This document shows positions 50,095 to 58,161 of a DNA stretch of 64,000 nt, one piece after another. The stretch is from Agaribacillus aureus (GTDB taxonomy: Bacteria; Bacteroidota; Bacteroidia; Cytophagales; Cyclobacteriaceae), in assembly GCA_030442055.1 (NCBI GenBank), contig JAUJEB010000001.1, positions 2,356,001 to 2,420,000 of the forward strand, in the 5' to 3' direction. The notes below the pieces were generated by a model, which made no database searches, was not told the origin of the DNA, and saw nothing but the letters and a program-made list of their open reading frames with translations. The translations under genes and the position numbers were made by a program. The number at the start of each line of letters is the position of its first letter. The stretch's first letter is position 1.

Positions 50095-50976
50095 ATGGGT
50101 AGGTATTCTATCAATGATATTGAAAAACTTTCCGGCATAAAAGCGCATACCATTCGGATCTGGGAGAAAAGGCATAAAGTGGTGGAACCAAAGAGAACTT
50201 CCTCCAATATTCGCTATTACGATGACCAAGATCTTAAACGCGTTTTAAACATTTCATTTCTCAATAACCAGGGATTAAAAATCTCCGCTATTGCCAGCAT
50301 GCAAGACGATGAATTGCATGAAAAGGTGGTGCAGTTATCGCGGAATGGTGATGGTGTTGGAGGCAACATTGAAAGGATGATCGTGTCCATGATCGAGTTA
50401 GACGAAAGGATGCTGGAAAAGTTATTCTCAGAATTTACCATGAAATATGGCTTTGAAGATACCATCGTTAAAATCGTATTTCCATTTTTGAAAAAAATCG
50501 GCGTATTGTGGCAGACCGGTAACATCAGTCCCGCACACGAGCATTTTATCAGTAACCTGTTAAGACAAAAAATCATTGTTGCCATCGACGCTTTGCCAAC
50601 GGTGGATGATAATCGGACTAAGATCCTGTTTTATCTTCCCGACGGCGAATTACATGAGTTGGGTTTACTCTTTTATCACTATGTCGCAAAAAAGAATAAC
50701 CTGAAAACCATCTATCTGGGGCAATCCTTGCCGTACGCGGATCTTTTGGCAGTGTCCAAGCTGCAGGAGCCAGATTTAATTTTCACATCTTATATCTCTC
50801 CACTTTCTACCGAAGCCCTCAACAAGCAAATAAACCGGCTTCTCACCGATTTTGCCGACAAGACTATCCTGCTAAGTGGATACCAGGTTATGCAAAACAA
50901 CCTTTCCTTGCCGGATTCTATTGTCAGGATCGCGGACGCCAAAGAATTCAAACACTTTCTTTTAAGTATTCAGTAG
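50095..50976 (+). CDS. MerR-family, B12-binding light-responsive regulator (CarH/LitR-like)
   Basis: A 293-residue regulator. Residues 1-70 are a MerR winged helix (MGRYSINDIEKLSGIKAHTI, then RIWEKRHKVV), residues 90-165 a helical linker and residues 170-293 a cobalamin-binding Rossmann domain. Two signatures of CarH photoreceptors are present: W-x9-EH (Trp139, Glu149, His150) and E-x-H-x-x-G (Glu185, His187, Gly190), the latter carrying the lower axial ligand. The residue after the tryptophan is Gln140, where T. thermophilus CarH has His132. It would repress in the dark with adenosylcobalamin bound and release DNA in light. The next genes are an ECF sigma factor and an SRPBCC protein. Confidence 0.92.
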   Translation: MGRYSINDIEKLSGIKAHTIRIWEKRHKVVEPKRTSSNIRYYDDQDLKRVLNISFLNNQGLKISAIASMQDDELHEKVVQLSRNGDGVGGNIERMIVSMIELDERMLEKLFSEFTMKYGFEDTIVKIVFPFLKKIGVLWQTGNISPAHEHFISNLLRQKIIVAIDALPTVDDNRTKILFYLPDGELHELGLLFYHYVAKKNNLKTIYLGQSLPYADLLAVSKLQEPDLIFTSYISPLSTEALNKQINRLLTDFADKTILLSGYQVMQNNLSLPDSIVRIADAKEFKHFLLSIQ

Positions 50977-51011
50977 TTTTTTAGGTCCGAAGCCATTCGT
51001 TGGCTTATTTT

Positions 51012-51160
51012 TGTTTAATAAAAATCATAATACATTAAACAATTCACGGCCAATTACACACAGCTCACTCTCCAAAATCACCATTTCAGCTATTTATCAG
51101 AGATTAACCATATCTTTTGTTTAATATTTTCGTATATTAGTTAAACAATTTGTTTAAACA
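51012..51160. promoter_or_regulatory. TGTTTAA repeat cluster, candidate CarH-type operator
   Basis: Six copies of TGTTTAA or its complement TTAAACA lie in 149 bp: TGTTTAA at 51012-51018, 51118-51124 and 51151-51157, and TTAAACA at 51035-51041, 51141-51147 and 51154-51160. The last two overlap as the perfect palindrome TGTTTAAACA (51151-51160). They sit directly before the ECF sigma gene, next to the regulator gene. Confidence 0.6.
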
Positions 51161-51198
51161 TACATATCTTCCATCCATTCAATTAAAATTATAAAGGA

Positions 51199-51699
51199 AT
51201 GAAGACTTTAGAGTTTGACCACAAGATTATTGGGCTGCAACCGACCCTCAAATTATACACCCGAAGGTTCACTGCTAATAAAGAAGAGTCAGAAGATTTA
51301 TTACAAGATACTATTCTGAAGGCTTTAAGCAATAAAGATAAGTTTACTCAAAATACAAATTTCAAGGCCTGGCTGTATACTATAATGAAAAATACTTTTA
51401 TTAATAAGTATAGGAAAGAGGCAAAAGCCAAAACTCATTTGGATAATACAAAGGATTTCTACTATCTCAATGTGGCGGACCCTCATACTTTTGCTTCTCC
51501 AGGGGCGGGGATGGAGTACGGTGAGGTACTGGATATGATGAGTAATCTGAAAGATATTTACCTGACTCCCTTTAAAATGTACTTCAATGGGTACAAATAT
51601 CATGAGATTTCCGAAGAAATGAATATTCCGCTCGGAACGGTCAAGACCAGAATATTTTATGCCCGGCAATATTTAAAAAACAGACTTAAGACTGCATAA
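51199..51699 (+). CDS. ECF sigma factor of the CarH-like island
   Basis: A 166-residue minimal ECF sigma factor. Region 2 is at residues about 20-80 (ANKEESEDLLQDTILKALSN; NFKAWLYTIMKNTFINKYRKE), region 4 at about 108-162 (PFKMYFNGYKYHEISEEMNI; PLGTVKTRIFYARQYLK). It follows the TGTTTAA operator-like cluster and precedes an SRPBCC gene by 29 bp. In many Bacteroidota, CarH/LitR-like regulators control a sigma factor together with photolyase and carotenoid genes, and this looks like a reduced version. No anti-sigma gene is present. Confidence 0.9.
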   Translation: MKTLEFDHKIIGLQPTLKLYTRRFTANKEESEDLLQDTILKALSNKDKFTQNTNFKAWLYTIMKNTFINKYRKEAKAKTHLDNTKDFYYLNVADPHTFASPGAGMEYGEVLDMMSNLKDIYLTPFKMYFNGYKYHEISEEMNIPLGTVKTRIFYARQYLKNRLKTA

Positions 51700-51728
51700 A
51701 TTCTTATAACTTTTTAAAACCGGGTGTC

Positions 51729-52217
51729 ATGAAGATCTATAGTTTAAGGAGAAGCCAGGAACTGCCTATTAGTTTAGAGGAGGCCTGGCTATTTTTTTCT
51801 TCGCCGGGTAACCTGAAAAAAATCACACCCAAAAAAATGGGCTTTGACATTTTGTCGGAAGGCAGTGATGAACCCATGTATCCAGGAATGATCATCAGAT
51901 ATTTGGTCAGGCCAATGCTCAACCTACCTGTTCACTGGGTCACTGAAATCACGCATGTTAATGAACCCTATTATTTTGTAGATGAGCAAAGATTTGGCCC
52001 ATACGCTTTCTGGCACCATCAACACAAGTTTAAAGCCACTGAAAAAGGTGTGTTAATGGAAGATATCGTTAATTATGCCCTACCTCTTGGCGTATTAGGA
52101 CGGTTTGCTCATTGGGCCTTTGTAGAAAAACAATTAGATGACATTTTTGACCATCGGCACACCACCCTGGCAAGCTATTTTGAGTCCTCCCATACTTTAA
52201 AAAATACAATTTCTTAA
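51729..52217 (+). CDS. SRPBCC (START-like) family protein
   Basis: A 162-residue START/Bet v1-like protein. It opens LRRSQELPISLEEAWLFFSS, with the FFSSPGNLKKITPKKMGFDIL segment typical of the family (two parts: FFSSPGNLKKI and TPKKMGFDIL), and has the conserved VTEITHVNEPYYFVDEQRFGP, split here as VTEITHVNEPYYF and VDEQRFGP, then YAFWHHQHKF. Similar proteins, sometimes called cell-division-inhibitor-like, recur in light-response islands beside MerR-B12 regulators and photolyases, and may bind a hydrophobic ligand. It is 29 bp after the ECF gene; both are probably co-transcribed. Confidence 0.86.
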   Translation: MKIYSLRRSQELPISLEEAWLFFSSPGNLKKITPKKMGFDILSEGSDEPMYPGMIIRYLVRPMLNLPVHWVTEITHVNEPYYFVDEQRFGPYAFWHHQHKFKATEKGVLMEDIVNYALPLGVLGRFAHWAFVEKQLDDIFDHRHTTLASYFESSHTLKNTIS

Positions 52218-52522
52218 ACACATACCCCAGTTGTAGCTCCCATACTGCCAACTTTTCTCATTTCTTTTATTTAGGGTTTTCAAATCCATAAAATACAGAT
52301 AATCAGTCACTTGATTTTGTATTTTATATTTCCCCATATTACAACGCTTTCAGATCGTGAATAATTCCAATTCATGTTTGCAAAACGACACACGGTTCAC
52401 GCTTAATAAATTACAATTCACACCTAATTAATAATTGTCTGATCCCGATAGAGCGGATCTTACTCAAAAAGTCCTGTTAATACGATCAGAATATTGAATA
52501 AATAAATTTAAAATCAAAAATT
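52218..52522. other. 305-bp gap with one extended hairpin
   Basis: A long hairpin (ATAAAATACA at 52288-52297 with its complement at 52318-52327, plus an inner AATCA/TGATT pair) lies about 70 bp after the SRPBCC gene and may end that transcript. The rest, AT-rich, should contain the promoter of the fasciclin gene; no clear box was placed. Confidence 0.45.
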
Positions 52523-54322
52523 ATGAACAAAATAAAATTAGCTCGAAACATCTATAGCATTTTTTTAATGCTGGGAATGGCCTTATTTGTATTCACCTCC
52601 TGTGATGATGATGACGATGGTCCTGCACCCGCAGAAAAAAACATCGTAGAGCTTGCCCAGGATACGCAGGAACTATCAACACTTGTTTCCGCACTCACCG
52701 CAGCCGATTTAGCAGGTACTTTTACAGGTACCGATGAATTTACCGTTTTTGCTCCTACCAATCAGGCCTTTGAGGATCTCGGTACGACGCTTGACGAACT
52801 GTTAAAGCCAGAGAACCAAGATCAATTGGCAAATATACTTAAATACCATGTAGTAGCTGGCAAATTATTGTCATCCAACTTATCAAATTCTGACCTAAAT
52901 ACCTTATTAACCGGTGAAACGGTTACTGTAAATACAGATAATGGTGTCAGGATCAATGATGCTAATGTTGTCACACCAGACGTGGAAGCATCCAATGGTG
53001 TAGTTCATATTATTGACAAGGTATTATTACCTCCTGATCCAACGATAGCTGAAGAACTTATCAGAGCCGGCGCCGATACCGGAGATAACGGGTTAAGTAT
53101 CTTATTGGGGATATTAACATCCGCCGGCTACGAGGACCTATTAAATGCTGCTAGCAATGAAACCAGCACGCTGACCGTTTTTGCTCCAAACAATGCCGCA
53201 TTCAACAGCTTATTGGCTAGTTTGGGATTAAGCCTTGATCAGCTGACTCCGGACGTAGTAAGAGACATCATCGAGTATCATATACTTCCGATAGTGGCAA
53301 AATCAACGGATTTGGCTGCCCAGGACTATCCCACCCTACTGACAAATGAAAGTGTCACCGTCTCATTAGATCCTGTAAGAATAGATGAGGTCGATGTAGT
53401 GCAGGCTGACATTGAAACTGTAAACGGCGTAATCCATATCATAGATCAGGTGTTGCTGCCTTCGGAGCCAACCGCGGTAGCAGGCACAGTTGTAGGAATA
53501 GCTTATTTTAACAAGGATTTTACCACACTCACTGCCGCTTTGAAAAAGGCAGAATTGGTATCAACTTTACTAATGGACGGGCCCTACACGGTTTTTGCGC
53601 CTACAAATGCGGCATTTGAGGCGGCCGGCATTACCGATCTCGATCCTTTGAGTAAAGAAGCCTTGGAGCCTATTCTTTTATATCATGTACTGGGCAGCAC
53701 GGTTCTATCGACCGATCTTAGCAATGGTGCTGCTGTGCCAACCTTAAATCCTGCAGAGATCTACATAAGCTTAAATGACAACGGAGCCTTTATCAATGGC
53801 GCCACCGAAATCACCACAAAAGACCTAACAGCCTCGAATGGCGTTGTACATGTAATAGATCTTACGCTTACCCCTCCTGCTAACGATATCGTTCAAATCG
53901 CCATAGATGCCGGTTTTAGCAAATTGGCAGAAGCATTGACCGAAGCAGGCCTGGTAGCCACTTTGCAAGGTGACGGCCCCTTCACAGTTTTTGCACCTAC
54001 GGATGCAGCATTCGATGCCCTATACAGTACGTTGGGTGTAAGTGGGCCCGCTGAAATTGATGATGCGGTCCTTGAGGATGTTCTGTTGTATCACGTACTG
54101 AGCGGTAGGGTGTTTTCTTCAGATCTTTCAGATGGTCTTCAAGCGACAACTTTGTCGGATGCTGAAGATCCTTCTCAACTAACAATAAACATTGGAGACA
54201 ACGTGACAATTACGGATAATGACGACAACAGTGCCGACGCTATGGTAAGCGATACAAACATATTAGGCACCAATGGTGTTATTCATGTAATTGATGCGGT
54301 AATTCTTCCGGTGACACTGTAA
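52523..54322 (+). CDS. Surface lipoprotein with four fasciclin (FAS1) domains
   Basis: A 599-residue lipoprotein. The signal peptide ends FVFTSC with the lipid cysteine near residue 27, and the DDDDDG that follows is a strong Bacteroidota lipoprotein-export signal, so it is probably on the cell surface. Four FAS1 domains follow, at about residues 38-170, 175-312, 318-455 and 457-599; each has the (F/Y)TVFAPT(N/D)xAF motif in H1 and closes with NGV(V/I)H(V/I)ID in H2. FAS1 proteins mediate adhesion to other cells or to matrix. It is followed after 9 bp by a LytS-type kinase gene. Confidence 0.93.
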   Translation: MNKIKLARNIYSIFLMLGMALFVFTSCDDDDDGPAPAEKNIVELAQDTQELSTLVSALTAADLAGTFTGTDEFTVFAPTNQAFEDLGTTLDELLKPENQDQLANILKYHVVAGKLLSSNLSNSDLNTLLTGETVTVNTDNGVRINDANVVTPDVEASNGVVHIIDKVLLPPDPTIAEELIRAGADTGDNGLSILLGILTSAGYEDLLNAASNETSTLTVFAPNNAAFNSLLASLGLSLDQLTPDVVRDIIEYHILPIVAKSTDLAAQDYPTLLTNESVTVSLDPVRIDEVDVVQADIETVNGVIHIIDQVLLPSEPTAVAGTVVGIAYFNKDFTTLTAALKKAELVSTLLMDGPYTVFAPTNAAFEAAGITDLDPLSKEALEPILLYHVLGSTVLSTDLSNGAAVPTLNPAEIYISLNDNGAFINGATEITTKDLTASNGVVHVIDLTLTPPANDIVQIAIDAGFSKLAEALTEAGLVATLQGDGPFTVFAPTDAAFDALYSTLGVSGPAEIDDAVLEDVLLYHVLSGRVFSSDLSDGLQATTLSDAEDPSQLTINIGDNVTITDNDDNSADAMVSDTNILGTNGVIHVIDAVILPVTL

Positions 54323-54331
54323 TAAAATAAA

Positions 54332-55453
54332 ATGTTTAAATTAGGTACAGTTCCCGGCAGTCAAATGCCGGGAACACTTGTCCAAATAGAAAAAATTAAA
54401 CCACTTAAGAAAAATAGCATTTTTTGGGTGGGGTACCGGTATATTTATATACTGCTCCTCGCTCTTTACTCCTACCTGAATATTCTGTTTACTGAAGGGG
54501 ACAGGATTTTTGGGTTTGACTTAAATGGGCTCTACCTGTTTTCCATTTTACTGGTGATTGTCATTTTAGTATGGGAAGGAAATCGTCGTATCGCTCAATC
54601 GATTTTCAGACATGGCAAACGTTACTTTTTGGAAAAATTCCATCCGTTGGTTGTCCATTTTTTCCTGAGCTTAGTCGTAGTTGGCCTGGCAGCCATTATT
54701 CCGGTTGTAGCCGTTATTTTCATATTATCCCTGGACTTTGACAATATAAATTTACATACAAAGCTTTCGCTCGGTTTTGCCTTCCGGATCAACTTGTTTC
54801 TGAATAGCATTAACGCCATTGTTTTTTTTATGTCTCAATTAAAGGAGACCCAGGTTGAAGCTGAAAAATTCAAAAAGCAAAGTGTGGAAGCCCAGTTTGA
54901 AGCCTTGAGAAATCAAATTAATCCGCATTTCTTATTTAATAGTTTCAATGTATTGTCAAATCTTGTCTATAAGGATCCTGATACTTCTTCAGAATTTATT
55001 CAGCAACTTTCCAAAGTATATCGCTATTTGCTTAAGTACCAGGAACAAAAGGTGGTGAGTGTCAAAGAGGAGCTGGAGTTCCTTAAATCCTACATTTATC
55101 TTTTAAGTATCAGATTTGAAGAGAACCTTTTTATTAAAAACAATTTACAGCCCCATATCTATGAACTGTACATCGCTCCCGCAAGTTTACAGCTACTGAT
55201 TGAAAATGCGATAAAACACAATGTTGTATCTATTAAAAAACCTTTAATTATCGAGTTATTTAATGAAGACAAAAATTATTTAGTAGTAAAAAATAATCTA
55301 CAGCCCAAAACCATCGAAGGATCATCCACCTCTGTCGGTCTTAAAAATATCTCCGGAAGATATCGGTTTATCAGCGAAAAGCAGGTGACGGTCCACAAAA
55401 CTGAAGATACCTTTTTTGTGAAGGTCCCGCTTATTCATATCGAGACCAAATGA
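54332..55453 (+). CDS. LytS-type sensor histidine kinase
   Basis: A 373-residue kinase: about four membrane helices within residues 33-170, then a coiled linker (SQLKETQVEAEKFKKQSVEA) and the His_kinase domain with H-box NQINPHFLFNSFNVL at about residue 194 and an ATPase with IENAIKHNV. The annotated start at 54332 runs through a 10-bp perfect hairpin (54350-54375), and the only other ATG (54365) lies in its 3' arm, so initiation is likely controlled by RNA folding or the true start is a non-ATG codon near 54397. It begins 9 bp after the FAS1 gene; the LytTR partner lies 120 bp downstream. Confidence 0.88.
   Translation: MFKLGTVPGSQMPGTLVQIEKIKPLKKNSIFWVGYRYIYILLLALYSYLNILFTEGDRIFGFDLNGLYLFSILLVIVILVWEGNRRIAQSIFRHGKRYFLEKFHPLVVHFFLSLVVVGLAAIIPVVAVIFILSLDFDNINLHTKLSLGFAFRINLFLNSINAIVFFMSQLKETQVEAEKFKKQSVEAQFEALRNQINPHFLFNSFNVLSNLVYKDPDTSSEFIQQLSKVYRYLLKYQEQKVVSVKEELEFLKSYIYLLSIRFEENLFIKNNLQPHIYELYIAPASLQLLIENAIKHNVVSIKKPLIIELFNEDKNYLVVKNNLQPKTIEGSSTSVGLKNISGRYRFISEKQVTVHKTEDTFFVKVPLIHIETK
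54350..54375 (+). promoter_or_regulatory. Hairpin over the kinase translation start
   Basis: A perfect 10-bp stem, GTTCCCGGCA (54350-54359) with TGCCGGGAAC (54366-54375), around a 6-nt loop. It begins 28 bp after the FAS1 stop, with no T-run behind it, and covers the second ATG of the kinase. It may reduce readthrough or mask the kinase start. Confidence 0.7.
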
Positions 55454-55484
55454 AATTTTTTCGAATAATCATTTATTTGACAAC

Positions 55485-55579
55485 ATGAAACCGAGCATGA
55501 CGTAATTGACACACCGGGGAATGATTATAATAGGCGAGGTTCCATGCGATCAATGAAAGTAAATTATAAACAGATGAAA
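55485..55579 (+). repeat. Dispersed 5'-leader element, copy 2
   Basis: About 95 bp, roughly 83% identical to 30500-30595. It fills most of the gap between the LytS-type kinase and the LytTR gene and ends at the LytTR start codon. The GGAAT/GTTCC pair (55518-55522 with 55539-55543) keeps the stem by a G-T pair. TTGACA and TATAAT lie 14 bp apart in this copy. Confidence 0.85.
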
Positions 55580-56344
55580 GCAATTATTATTGAAGACGAG
55601 TCGCTGGCCAGAGAGCGTTTACGGGATTTAATTAAAAAATACCAGGGTGATATTCAAATCGTAGAAGAATTTGATTCCGTCGAAGATTCAATAGACTACC
55701 TGCAAAGTCATGATGATTTTGACCTGCTATTTCTGGATATACAGCTTTCGGACGGACTGAGCTTTGAAATTTTCAAACATGTTGAAATTGTAAAACCTGT
55801 TATTTTTACCACTGCTTACGAAGAGTATTCCATACAGGCCTTTAAAGTCAACAGCATAGATTATCTTTTAAAACCCATTAACTTTAATGACCTGCAGGCT
55901 TCACTTGATAAATATAAGAAGATTGTTCAATCGAGAATGCCATCCAATCGCTACGACTACACGGAGATTGCCAAAGTTCTGACCATGAACCATAAGCAAT
56001 ACAAAAAACGATTCATTGTAAAATTAGGTTCAAAAATTCAATTCAAGGAAACCAGTCAAATTGACTATATCTATGCGGAGGGCAAAATTGTTTACATTGT
56101 ATTAAAGGACAGCAATACAAAATATATGATCGACCACACTTTGGAAGAGCTGGAAGGTTTTCTGCTCGACCCTTCGTTTTTTTTCAGGATCAATCGCAAG
56201 TTTATTGTAAAAATAGACGCCATCAGGGAATTGAAAAACCATACAAACAACCGGTTGAAGGTATTTCTTCACAGGGATTGCGACATGGAAATGATTGTTA
56301 GCAGGGAAAAAGTAAGTAGTTTCAAACGGTGGTTAAATCAATAA
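55574..56344 (+). CDS. LytTR response regulator
   Basis: The start at 55574 gives 256 residues beginning MKAIIIEDESLARERLRDLI; the frame is open to 55544 but that part is leader-element sequence. The receiver has the acidic pair IEDE, the phosphoacceptor aspartate in LLFLDIQLSDGL, and the conserved Lys in YLLKPINF. Residues about 155-256 are a LytTR DNA-binding domain (KETSQIDYIYAEGKIVYIVL; FFRINRKFIVKIDAI). It is the cognate regulator of the LytS-type kinase just upstream and probably acts on the adjacent FAS1 adhesin gene or related surface genes. Confidence 0.93.
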   Translation: MKAIIIEDESLARERLRDLIKKYQGDIQIVEEFDSVEDSIDYLQSHDDFDLLFLDIQLSDGLSFEIFKHVEIVKPVIFTTAYEEYSIQAFKVNSIDYLLKPINFNDLQASLDKYKKIVQSRMPSNRYDYTEIAKVLTMNHKQYKKRFIVKLGSKIQFKETSQIDYIYAEGKIVYIVLKDSNTKYMIDHTLEELEGFLLDPSFFFRINRKFIVKIDAIRELKNHTNNRLKVFLHRDCDMEMIVSREKVSSFKRWLNQ

Positions 56345-56436
56345 TTTCAGTTCAATAAACTACCTATTAAACAGAAAGATTTCATATATTTATCAAGGTT
56401 TGATTCCATACAGGTTTGTGATTTTTTAGCCCATTT

Positions 56437-56805
56437 ATGATAAAAAAAATTCTAACACTCATTTGCCTTTCCACACTTTCCTATGTCGCAACGGCACAGC
56501 ATCATGGCAATGCAGATTCTTTAAAAAACGAGATAATAAAATTGAGGACTGATGTAAACCAGATTCAACTTAATCTGGGAAAGTCTCACAAACAATTTAA
56601 AAAAGGGATGATCCTGGCCACCATCGGTTACTCCGTCACCATTGCGGGAGGGCTGATGCTGGGAAGAAAAAATGACGATCTGGGCAAAGCACTCTTAGTT
56701 ACCGGCGGAGCAGCCGGTATGGGTGGCACTTTTATTTTGCTGGATTCATTTAAGTTTTTGGGACTCGCCGCAGGAAAACAGGCTCCCACCCGAAAAAAAC
56801 GGTAA
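56437..56805 (+). CDS. Small exported or membrane protein, unknown family
   Basis: A 122-residue protein with a signal peptide (MIKKILTLICLSTLSYVATA, cleaved near AQHH), a short coiled-coil-like stretch (SLKNEIIKLRTDVNQIQLNL) and two Gly-rich hydrophobic segments (about residues 58-77 and 83-100), then a basic tail. The pattern resembles small inner-membrane-associated proteins, but no family is recognised. It lies 92 bp after the LytTR gene on the same strand and could be one of its targets; that is speculation. Confidence 0.62.
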   Translation: MIKKILTLICLSTLSYVATAQHHGNADSLKNEIIKLRTDVNQIQLNLGKSHKQFKKGMILATIGYSVTIAGGLMLGRKNDDLGKALLVTGGAAGMGGTFILLDSFKFLGLAAGKQAPTRKKR

Positions 56806-56956
56806 ACACAGCTTGGCAGGTAGTGTTTGTCACCTGACAAAGCACCCTACTCCATGCCAAATCTTCTGTAATTCTCCTTAAATCGGCTGACAATATGTTC
56901 ATTAATTGATATGGTACGATTTTAGTTAGTCTGGCTCTCAAAAGACAAACTAAGCG

Positions 56957-57964
56957 ATGATTAAATTCATAAATAACACCATAGATAATCAGGAGGGAAT
57001 GAATGACTTTGGGCGTGATGATAGTTTGCTGGATGCTTATTCACAAGCCGTTATTAAAGCCACAAAAAAAGTTTCTCCCGCCGTAGTTCATATCAAAACA
57101 TTAGTTGAGAAAACATCAAGGGTCAACCGCCGTCAAAACCGCGGTGGATCAGGATCGGGATTCATCATCTCTTCAGATGGCTATGTGATTACCAATAGTC
57201 ATGTGATCAATAAAGCAACCCGGATCTTAGTGGACCTGCAGGATGGTCGTAGTTTTGAGGCGATATTAGTGGGCCAGGATCCTATGACCGATATTGCCGT
57301 GATCAAAATCGAAGCTCCCAATCTTATTTTAGCCACATTTGGCGATTCGCAACGGCTGCAGGTTGGGCAAATTGCCGTGGCTATCGGCAACCCCCTGGCC
57401 TTTCAAAACACAGTGACAGCTGGGATCATTAGTGCGCTGGGACGATCAATACGATCGGAAACAGGAAGGATGATCGATAACATTATCCAAACCGACGCCG
57501 CGTTAAACCCGGGAAACTCAGGCGGACCACTCGTTAATTCCGCCGGCGAGATCATCGGTATCAATACAGCAATTATACCCTCCGCGCAGGGTATTTGTTT
57601 TGCCGTTGCCTCCAAGACCGCCTCCTATGTTGCCGGTAAATTGATAACGGAGGGAAAAGTGAAAAGAGCTTATATTGGCATTGCCGGCTTACCTTTTACC
57701 CTCCCGCCAAGAGTGAAAAACCGACATCAGCTAAATACAGACTCAGGAATTCTGGTGCAGCAGGTGGAACCGGATGGCGCCGCCTATAATAGTGAACTAC
57801 ACACCGGGGATATAATCATTGGATTTAACGGCCAGGAAATCTCCACCATCGATCAATTGCACCAATTTTTGGATGAAAAAGCGATAGGAAAGCGTATTCC
57901 GGTACTGGTTTTAAGAAGAGGCAAAAAGAAATATCTGAATGTAATCCCGGGAGAAATTAAATAA
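56957..57964 (+). CDS. HtrA/DegP-like S1C protease without signal peptide
   Basis: A 335-residue trypsin-fold protease. The catalytic triad is His82 (VITNSHVI), Asp112 (MTDIAVIKI) and Ser188 (ALNPGNSGGPLVN), with the oxyanion motif intact. A PDZ domain follows at about residues 235-330 (GILVQQVEPDGAAYNSELHT; GDIIIGFNGQEIS). Unlike typical periplasmic HtrA/DegP proteins, no signal peptide or membrane helix precedes the protease domain, so it may work in the cytoplasm, as some HtrA relatives do. It stands alone before an alanine dehydrogenase gene. Confidence 0.9.
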   Translation: MIKFINNTIDNQEGMNDFGRDDSLLDAYSQAVIKATKKVSPAVVHIKTLVEKTSRVNRRQNRGGSGSGFIISSDGYVITNSHVINKATRILVDLQDGRSFEAILVGQDPMTDIAVIKIEAPNLILATFGDSQRLQVGQIAVAIGNPLAFQNTVTAGIISALGRSIRSETGRMIDNIIQTDAALNPGNSGGPLVNSAGEIIGINTAIIPSAQGICFAVASKTASYVAGKLITEGKVKRAYIGIAGLPFTLPPRVKNRHQLNTDSGILVQQVEPDGAAYNSELHTGDIIIGFNGQEISTIDQLHQFLDEKAIGKRIPVLVLRRGKKKYLNVIPGEIK

Positions 57965-58122
57965 CACAATCGGAGTATTGTGCCACATTTTATTAGCTCA
58001 ATTTAATTCTAAAAAAATATTAATTGGAGAAAGTATATTTTGGCAATTTCAGGCTTCTCCAGGGGGTTTTGGACCGTTGAGAAATCTTCAATACGAATGC
58101 TTTTAAATCTCAAAACCCTTTC

Positions 58123-58130
58123 TATATTTG
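58123..58130 (+). promoter_or_regulatory. Candidate -7 box of the alanine dehydrogenase gene
   Basis: TATATTTG fits the TAnnTTTG consensus and lies 31 bp before the ald start codon. A clear TTTG -33 element at 19-21 bp upstream was not found. Confidence 0.6.
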
Positions 58131-58161
58131 TGGGCATTAATAACAACAAAACTAATATAAG

